From NCBI GenBank assembly GCA_041484135.1, contig JBGPHD010000189.1:1-5381 (forward strand): 5,381 bases of DNA, read 5' to 3'. The DNA comes from JACORV01 sp041484135 (lineage in GTDB: Bacteria > Gemmatimonadota > Gemmatimonadetes > Gemmatimonadales > JACORV01). How positions within the stretch are numbered: position 1 is the first letter of the stretch; every line of letters starts with the position of its first letter. The notes under the pieces were generated by a model that was given only the letters and a program-made list of their open reading frames with translations, did not search any database and had not been told where the DNA came from. Of the stretch, positions 1 to 4,776 are shown one piece after another. Position numbers and translations under genes: made by a program.

Positions 1-131
1 AACCCGCCGAGCCACGCCGCGCGGCGCGCCGCGCGCGCCCGGTCCTCCCCCTCGCGCATGAGGGCCGCGAAGACGAGGAGCCCGCTCACCACGAGCGCGA
101 TCTCGGGAAGGAGCGCGAGCGCGCGGATCAC
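1..131 (-). CDS. nuoN: NADH-quinone oxidoreductase subunit N, 5' end only (43 codons plus 2 bases)
   Basis: This is the N-terminal fragment of an antiporter-like proton-pumping subunit of the complex I membrane arm. I translated it by hand from a GTG at 131-129 that overlaps the nuoM stop codon by 4 bases. The protein begins M-I-R-A-L-A and then carries LLPEI (residues 7-11), a typical NuoN opening. A first hydrophobic helix runs to about residue 25. An Arg/Ala-rich, charged loop (residues 26-39) follows, and the window edge then cuts the gene. Full-length NuoN is usually about 450-500 residues, so over 90% is missing, including every pump residue. Position after nuoM is the standard order. 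A second nuoM copy, as in complexes with two NuoM subunits, is less likely because LLPEI is a NuoN feature. The Shine-Dalgarno match is weak (AAGG, 7-base spacer), so translation may depend on coupling to nuoM. Confidence 0.85.
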   Translation of the reverse strand, partial: MIRALALLPEIALVVSGLLVFAALMREGEDRARAARRAAWLGG

Positions 132-1588
132 GACCAGGCCTTGACCAGCGCCTGCGTCGCCGGATCGATGACGTCGAGGATCAGCCGCGGGTAGAAGCCG
201 AGGATGAGAAGGACCGCGACGAGGATGACGCGCGGCAGCGAGAGGAACGCCGAGATGTCGGGCACCGCGGGGCGCGTCTCACGCGGCCCGCCGAAGAAGG
301 CCAGCACGATCACCCGGATCGAGTAGGCCAGCGTGATGACGAGCGCCGCCACCACGATCGCGGCGAGCACCGGGTAGGTCCGCAGCGTGCCCAGGAAGAC
401 CAGCAGCTCGGCCCAGAATGACGAGAACCCGGGCACACCGGCGCCGGTGAGCGCGGCCACGATGAAGAACGCCGACGCCACCGGCATCGCGTTCGACAGG
501 CCGCCCAGCTTGCCGATGTCGCGGGTGTGGTAGCGGTCGTAGATGTAGCCGACGGCGGCGAAGAAGAGGGCCGTCATGATGCCGTGGCTGAACATCTGGA
601 AGACGGCGCCGTTGATCCCGTCCACCGACAGCGTGGCGAGGCCGAGGAGCACGATGCCCATGTGCGAGACCGACGAGTAGCCGATCACGAACTTGAGGTC
701 GGTCTGCGCCAGGGCGACGAACGCGCCGTACACGATGTTGATGGTCGCGAACACCGCGACGTACGGGGCCCAGAAATGGGCGCCCTCGGGCAGGATCATC
801 ATCCCGATCCTGAGGATGCCGTACGCGCCCAGCTTCATCAGGACGCCGGCGTGCAGCATGGAGACCGCCGTGGGCGCCGCCACGTGACCGACCGGCGACC
901 AGGTGTGCAGCGGCCACAAACCCGCCAGGATCCCGAAGCCGATGAAGAGCAGCGGATAGACGGCCAGCTGGAAGCCGTGGCTGTAGGCCGCGCCGGTCAG
1001 GCTCGTGAGGTCGAAGGTCCCCAGGCCCGCGACCCAGTACACGGCCAGGGCGGCGGGGACCACCAGCGCGGTGCCGGCGAGGAGGTACAGGGTGAGCTTC
1101 ATCGCCCCGTACTCCTTGCGGGTGCTCCCCCAGACCGCGATCAGCAGGTACATCGGGAGCACCGCGACCTCGTAGTAGAACACGAAGAAGAAGAGGTCGA
1201 GCGTCATGAAGACGCCGAAGACGCCGGTGACGAGCAGCGTCATGAAGGCGAAGAACTCCTTCACCCGCTCGGTGAGCTCCCACATCACCAGCACGCCGGT
1301 GACGAAGACGATCGAGGTGAGGGCGAGGAGCGGCAGGCTGATCCCGTCCACCCCATTGTGATATTCGATTCCCGCCGATGGGATCCACGCCACGTGCTCG
1401 ACGAGCTGGTAGCCGGCGCGCGAAGTGTCGAAGGCGAGCACGATGAGAGCCGTGACGACGCACGCCGCCGCGCCGGCGGCCGCGGCCGTCACCTTGATCG
1501 CCGTGGCGTACCGGCCGGGGATGGCGAGGATGACCACCAGGCCCACCACCGGGCAGAGCAGGAGCAGCGTGAGGAGATACGCGGTCAT
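128..1588 (-). CDS. nuoM: NADH-quinone oxidoreductase subunit M (proton-pumping membrane subunit)
   Basis: This is a 486-residue polytopic inner-membrane protein (about 14 helices expected; E. coli NuoM has 509 residues). It is the middle antiporter-like subunit of complex I. The TM5 block around residues 129-154 contains the conserved glutamate E140 in YYEVAVLPMY. H228 lies in PLHTW, K252 in MKLGAYG, H310 in SSVSHMG, H335 in QMFSHG and E394 in SSFWAELL. These match E. coli H241, K265 and E407 with a constant offset of 13. The oddity is in TM7: the residue seven before H228, the place of the pump lysine (E. coli K234), is Leu221, and no lysine occurs in that helix. The next loop reads SPVGHVAAPT instead of the usual LPDAH...APT, and TM8 has H246 in SMLHAG. 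The start is an ATG overlapping the nuoL stop, preceded by a strong GGGAGG. The identity is secure; full pumping function is less so. Confidence 0.97.
   Translation of the reverse strand: MTAYLLTLLLLCPVVGLVVILAIPGRYATAIKVTAAAAGAAACVVTALIVLAFDTSRAGYQLVEHVAWIPSAGIEYHNGVDGISLPLLALTSIVFVTGVLVMWELTERVKEFFAFMTLLVTGVFGVFMTLDLFFFVFYYEVAVLPMYLLIAVWGSTRKEYGAMKLTLYLLAGTALVVPAALAVYWVAGLGTFDLTSLTGAAYSHGFQLAVYPLLFIGFGILAGLWPLHTWSPVGHVAAPTAVSMLHAGVLMKLGAYGILRIGMMILPEGAHFWAPYVAVFATINIVYGAFVALAQTDLKFVIGYSSVSHMGIVLLGLATLSVDGINGAVFQMFSHGIMTALFFAAVGYIYDRYHTRDIGKLGGLSNAMPVASAFFIVAALTGAGVPGFSSFWAELLVFLGTLRTYPVLAAIVVAALVITLAYSIRVIVLAFFGGPRETRPAVPDISAFLSLPRVILVAVLLILGFYPRLILDVIDPATQALVKAWS
139..142 (-). promoter_or_regulatory. 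Weak ribosome binding site of nuoN
   Basis: AAGG lies 7 bases before the GTG start at 131, within the end of nuoM. It is the weakest match in the operon, so nuoN initiation likely relies on ribosomes terminating at the overlapping nuoM stop. Confidence 0.35.
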
Positions 1589-3489
1589 GGCGTGCCTCCC
1601 GCCCTGAGGAGCCAGGCGGCGAGAGCGACGACCAGCGTCACCGCGACCGCCACATACATCTGGACGTAGCCGGCCTGGAGCCGCGCCAGCAGGCGCCCGC
1701 CACCAACCGTGCCGTTGGCGACGCCGTCGCTCGCGCCGTCGAGGATGGTGTGGTCGTGCCAGCGCGCCGCGCGGGAGAGCGCCGTGGCGGCGCGGACGAT
1801 CGTGGCATTGTAGAGCCGGTCGAGATACCAGTTCTCGCCGAAGAAGCTCTTGAGCGCCGGCACCCGCTCGGCGAAGCCGATGCCGGGCGCGCCGCGCCGG
1901 CCGAACTCGAGCCAGGCGAGCGCGATGCCGGCGGCGACGAGCGCCAGCGCGACCAGCGCCCCGGTACCGAACGCGAACGCGCCGTGCGCGGGCGCGTCAG
2001 GCGCCAGCCGGATGCCTAACCAGCCGCCGAGGTAGCCGAGGAGCAGGGTGAGCGCCGAGAGCACGAGCACCACGCCGGCCATGGCGCGTTCACCGGCGGT
2101 GAGGCCGGCGGCATGCGGGGCGGCGGCAGGCGCGGCCGCGCCGGCGTCCGGCGTCCCCGCGGTACCCAGCGTCAGGAAGATCATCCGGAACGTGTAGTAG
2201 GCGGTGAGGCCCGCGCCCACGTACGCCAAGCCGATCGCCGCCGGGGCCGACCCCGCGAAGCCCTCGCCCAGCGCGGCCAGCACGGCCTCCTTCGAGAAAT
2301 AGCCGGAGAAGGGGATCACGCCCGCGAGCGCGAGGCCGCCGCACAGCAGGCCGATGACGCCGGCGCGCTGCCCGAGGGGCCGGTGCCGCGCGATCTCCCG
2401 CATGTCGTTGGAGTGCGCGTGGTGGATGAAGATGCCGGCCGTCATGAAGAGCAGGGCCTTGAAGCCCGCGTGGGTCACCAGGTGGAAGAACCCCGCGCCC
2501 ACGCTCCCCGCGGCCAGCGCCATCAGCATGTAGCCCAGCTGCGAGATGGTGGAGTACGCCAGCACCCGCTTGATGTCCTGGGCCACCATCGCCATCGTCG
2601 CGGCGGCGAGCGCCGTCCCCACCGAGATCCAGAGCAGCCAGCGCATCACCACCGGCGCCGCCTCGAAGAACCCGTGCAGTCGCGCCACCAGATAGACGCC
2701 CGCCGCGACCATCGTGGCCGAGTGGAGCAGGGCGGAGACCGGGGTCGGGCCTTCCATGGCGTCGGGGAGCCAGGTGAGCAGCGGTCCCTGGGCGCTCTTG
2801 CCGATGACGCCCATGAGGAGGAGCACCGCGACCAGGGTGGTGGTCCGCGCGCCGAGCGCGCCTAGAGGTCCGGCGGCGGCGATCACGTCCGGGATGCTCG
2901 CGGCACCTAACGTGTGCAGCAGGATGAGCACGCCGAACAGGAAGCCGACGTCGCCGGCGCGCGTCATCAGGAACGCCTTGCGCGCCGCGGCGGCCGGGGC
3001 CGCCCGGTCGAACCAGAACCCGATGAGCAGGAACGAGGCGAGGCCGACCAGCTCCCACGAGACCAGGGTCTGGAGCAGGGTCGAGGCGAGCACCAGGCCG
3101 AGCATCGCCCATCCGAAGAAGGCCAGGAAACCGTAATAGCGCCCGTAGCCGGGGTCGCCGGCCATGTAACCGGTGGAATAGACCATCACCGCGAGGGTGA
3201 TCGCCGCGACCACGAGCGCCATTACGGTTGAGAGGGGATCGAGCAGCACGCCGAAGGCGAGCCCGGGTCCGCCAAAGACCGGGAGCCAGCGCGCCTGCGC
3301 GAGGATCGTGGTGGCGGGCATCGCCACCCTGACCACGAGGTAGAGCGTCGCGGCCAGCGCGACTGTGAGCGAGAGGATCGCCACGCCCGCCGCGACGCGG
3401 GGGCGCGCGCGGAGCCCCACCAGGATCACGGCGGCGGCGGCGAGCGGCGCCGCCTGGGCGAGGACGGCGGCGAAGACGGGGCCGCTCAT
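1585..3489 (-). CDS. nuoL: NADH-quinone oxidoreductase subunit L (distal proton-pumping subunit)
   Basis: This 634-residue protein is the distal antiporter-like subunit of the complex I membrane arm (E. coli NuoL has 613). The key charged residues are all present: E146 in SWELVG and D180 in TRAGD (E. coli E144, D178), K231 in GKSAQGP (K229), H256 in LLHSATM (H254), H336, H340 and K344 in FFHLVTHAGFKALLF (H334, H338, K342), and K400 in GYFSKE (K399). K307 lies in DIKRVLAYSTISQLGYM. The C-terminal part (about 545-610, with NWYLDRLYN, ILDGASDG and LQAGYVQMY) corresponds to the lateral amphipathic helix region, followed by a last membrane helix at about 611-629. Length is ordinary, with no large insertion in the lateral helix. 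The family motifs WEGVG and NRVGD are varied to WELVG and TRAGD. An Ala/Pro-rich loop lies at about 444-466. The ATG start overlaps the nuoK stop (ATGA), with GGAG 8 bases upstream. Confidence 0.98.
   Translation of the reverse strand: MSGPVFAAVLAQAAPLAAAAVILVGLRARPRVAAGVAILSLTVALAATLYLVVRVAMPATTILAQARWLPVFGGPGLAFGVLLDPLSTVMALVVAAITLAVMVYSTGYMAGDPGYGRYYGFLAFFGWAMLGLVLASTLLQTLVSWELVGLASFLLIGFWFDRAAPAAAARKAFLMTRAGDVGFLFGVLILLHTLGAASIPDVIAAAGPLGALGARTTTLVAVLLLMGVIGKSAQGPLLTWLPDAMEGPTPVSALLHSATMVAAGVYLVARLHGFFEAAPVVMRWLLWISVGTALAAATMAMVAQDIKRVLAYSTISQLGYMLMALAAGSVGAGFFHLVTHAGFKALLFMTAGIFIHHAHSNDMREIARHRPLGQRAGVIGLLCGGLALAGVIPFSGYFSKEAVLAALGEGFAGSAPAAIGLAYVGAGLTAYYTFRMIFLTLGTAGTPDAGAAAPAAAPHAAGLTAGERAMAGVVLVLSALTLLLGYLGGWLGIRLAPDAPAHGAFAFGTGALVALALVAAGIALAWLEFGRRGAPGIGFAERVPALKSFFGENWYLDRLYNATIVRAATALSRAARWHDHTILDGASDGVANGTVGGGRLLARLQAGYVQMYVAVAVTLVVALAAWLLRAGGTP
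1595..1600 (-). promoter_or_regulatory. Strong ribosome binding site of nuoM
   Basis: GGGAGG lies 6 bases before the ATG at 1588, within the end of nuoL. It is the best Shine-Dalgarno match among the six starts in the window. Confidence 0.65.
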
Positions 3490-3794
3490 CCCTTGAGCTC
3501 CGAGAGCGTCTCGACGTCGATGGTCGAGGAAGCGCGGTGGATCGCGACGAACATCGAGAGGGCGATCGCCGACTCGGCCGCCGCGACGCCGGCCAGGATC
3601 AGCACGATCACCTGGCCCGCCACGGCGCCGCGCCCGGTCCAGGTGGTGAGGGCCACCACCAGGATCGAGACCGCGGCCACCATCAGCTCGAGGGCGATGA
3701 GCATCGCCACGAGCGAGCGGCGCTGGAGGAGCCCGTAGAGGCCGATCCCGAAGAGCGCGCTCGCGACGGCGAGCAGGGCGGGGAGGCCGATCAC
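3486..3794 (-). CDS. nuoK: NADH-quinone oxidoreductase subunit K
   Basis: This small 102-residue subunit has three predicted membrane helices (about 4-22, 28-51 and 60-84). It sits between NuoJ/NuoA and NuoN in the membrane arm and carries part of the central hydrophilic axis. The two membrane glutamates needed for coupling are present: E36 in IALELM and E74 in AAAESAIAL, corresponding to E. coli E36 and E72. The C-terminal end STIDVETLSELKG matches the usual NuoK ending in LKG. Length equals the family norm of about 100. The GTG start overlaps the nuoJ stop by 4 bases (GTGA) and has GGGAG 7 bases upstream. The first residues (IGLPALLAV) are the normal NuoK beginning, so no other start is needed. 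The gene overlaps nuoL downstream. Nothing looks truncated or unusual. Confidence 0.97.
   Translation of the reverse strand: MIGLPALLAVASALFGIGLYGLLQRRSLVAMLIALELMVAAVSILVVALTTWTGRGAVAGQVIVLILAGVAAAESAIALSMFVAIHRASSTIDVETLSELKG
3498..3501 (-). promoter_or_regulatory. Ribosome binding site of nuoL
   Basis: GGAG lies 8 bases before the ATG at 3489, within the end of nuoK. A nearer AAGGG abuts the start and is too close to serve. Confidence 0.5.
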
Positions 3795-4297
3795 GCGTGC
3801 TCTCCCACCCGGACCCGCCGCGCCACCATCACCGAGCCCATCATCGCCACCACCAGCAGCACGGAGATCAGCTCGAACACCAGCACGTAGTCACCGAGGA
3901 AGCGCACGCCCGTCGCGGCGGCGGACACCTTGGACGGGAAATCGGCCGCGCGCCACGGCATCGAGCGCAGCACCGCCCAGACCGCCGCCGCGCCGGCCGC
4001 CGCCACGGCGGCGGCACCCAGGATCTTGGCGCCGCTCCGCCGCTTCTGCGGCAGGTCGAGCGGATAGGAGAGCATCACCGCGTACACCATCGCGATCGCC
4101 ACCGCGCCCACGTACACGATGACGAAGGCGATCGCGAGGAAGTCCGAGCCCAGGCTGAGGAAGATCCCCGCCACGCCGAGCATGGCGAGCGCGAAGCCGA
4201 GGATGTTGTGGAAGATGTTCTTGAAGCTCACGGCGAAGACCGCACCCACGAGCGCGATGACCGCGGAGGCGGCGAACACGAGGCCGGCGGCGCTCAC
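3791..4297 (-). CDS. nuoJ: NADH-quinone oxidoreductase subunit J
   Basis: This 168-residue membrane protein has about five predicted helices and lies beside NuoH, NuoA and NuoK. In known structures its third helix rearranges during turnover. TM1-TM2 read FAVSFKNIFHNILGFALAML, matching the usual pattern of a small loop with Asn and a following histidine. TM3 contains VYVGAV (61-66), the core NuoJ signature, with D52 before it. The last helix region, with DYVLVFELISVLL (136-148) and MMGSVMVAR (152-160), matches the NuoJ C-terminal block, including E142. Compared with the textbook motif QVxVYVGAVMVLFLFVVML, the glutamine is F58 and the second half reads AIAMVYAVML, so it is a divergent family member. 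The GTG start overlaps the nuoI stop (GTGA). GGGAG lies 4 bases and GAGG 10 bases upstream. The extra 140-residue reading in another frame over this gene is Arg-rich and not real. Confidence 0.94.
   Translation of the reverse strand: MSAAGLVFAASAVIALVGAVFAVSFKNIFHNILGFALAMLGVAGIFLSLGSDFLAIAFVIVYVGAVAIAMVYAVMLSYPLDLPQKRRSGAKILGAAAVAAAGAAAVWAVLRSMPWRAADFPSKVSAAATGVRFLGDYVLVFELISVLLVVAMMGSVMVARRVRVGEHA
3802..3806 (-). promoter_or_regulatory. Ribosome binding site of nuoK
   Basis: GGGAG lies 7 bases before the GTG start at 3794, within the end of nuoJ. It supports use of a GTG codon here. Confidence 0.6.
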
Positions 4298-4776
4298 GGC
4301 GCTCCCGCCTCACCGGCGGGCGGAGCGGCCGCCGCGGCGAAGGCCGGGTCGGGGCCGAACTCGGCGAGAAGGTCGTTCATCGTGCCGGGCCGGCCGTACA
4401 CCGCCTCGTCGTAGCGGCTCGAGTACTTCAGCGTGTCGGTCGGGCAGACGTCGATGCAGAGGCCGCACAGGCTGCAGGTCGAGAAGTCGAGGAGGAACTT
4501 CGTCGCCCGCATCTTGCGCGCGCCGGCGGGGCGCGCGCCCTCGATCTCGAAGCAGTCGGAGGGGCAGACGCGCATGCAGGCGTTGCAGGCGATGCAGTCG
4601 TGCGTCCCCGTCGCCGGGAAGGTGACCAGCTCGATCGGGCCCGCCCAGTGCGTCACGTCGGGCCGCTCGTGCGGGTACTGCATCGTGACTTCGCGCCGCA
4701 GCATGTGCCGGCCCGTCACCCCGAGCCCGACGATCAGGCTCTTGAAGCCGATCCAGAGCCGCCGCGGCGCGCCCAT
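4294..4776 (-). CDS. nuoI: NADH-quinone oxidoreductase subunit I (two [4Fe-4S] ferredoxin-like)
   Basis: This 160-residue peripheral subunit carries clusters N6a and N6b, which relay electrons to N2 near the quinone site. Two CxxCxxCxxxCP motifs are visible: C61, C64, C67, C71 (CIACNACMRVCP) and C101, C104, C107, C111 (CSLCGLCIDVCP). In the ferredoxin pattern the last cysteine of each belongs to the other cluster. C75 is an additional cysteine. The N-terminal helix (about 5-27) is the membrane-surface anchor, followed by T31 and QYPHERP (33-39). An in-frame extension to 4974 exists, but it would lie inside nuoH and is Arg/Ala/Pro-rich. I chose ATG at 4776 because it overlaps the nuoH stop by one base (TGATG), has AGAGG 8 bases upstream and begins at the family's usual point. 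The tail (about 142-160) is Ala/Pro-rich low complexity. The segment before C61 departs from the common fRG...CIACklC pattern. Confidence 0.96.
   Translation of the reverse strand: MGAPRRLWIGFKSLIVGLGVTGRHMLRREVTMQYPHERPDVTHWAGPIELVTFPATGTHDCIACNACMRVCPSDCFEIEGARPAGARKMRATKFLLDFSTCSLCGLCIDVCPTDTLKYSSRYDEAVYGRPGTMNDLLAEFGPDPAFAAAAAPPAGEAGAP
4302..4311 (-). promoter_or_regulatory. Ribosome binding site region of nuoJ
   Basis: GAGG (10-base spacer) and GGGAG (4-base spacer) lie in tandem upstream of the GTG start at 4297. Neither spacing is ideal. Coupling through the GTGA overlap with nuoI probably helps initiation. Confidence 0.45.

Noticed and set aside
1..131. Second nuoM copy, as in complex I with two NuoM subunits
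   Set aside because: The fragment starts with LLPEI like NuoN, and NuoL lacks the long lateral-helix insertion reported for two-NuoM complexes. The fragment is short, so this is not absolute.
279..1463. Minus-strand frame (394 codons) overlapping nuoM in another phase
   Set aside because: Arg/Pro/His-rich translation without motifs; the nuoM frame explains the region.
527..1669. Long plus-strand open frame (380 codons) antisense to nuoM
   Set aside because: It is very rich in Asp, Glu, His and Arg with no family motif, as expected when a GC-rich membrane-protein gene is read on the opposite strand. nuoM fits all its family motifs.
2113..2865. Plus-strand open frame (250 codons) antisense to nuoL
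   Set aside because: Highly charged, Arg/Gly/His-rich shadow of a membrane gene with no recognisable domain.
2090..3112. Minus-strand frame (340 codons) overlapping nuoL in another phase
   Set aside because: Arg/Gly/Ala-rich translation, a typical high-GC shadow; nuoL is unambiguous.
128..3489. Mrp-type Na+/H+ antiporter or hydrogenase-4/formate hydrogenlyase membrane genes instead of nuo
   Set aside because: The H-I-J-K-L-M-N order with quinone-site NuoH, two-cluster NuoI and normal NuoK is specific to complex I.
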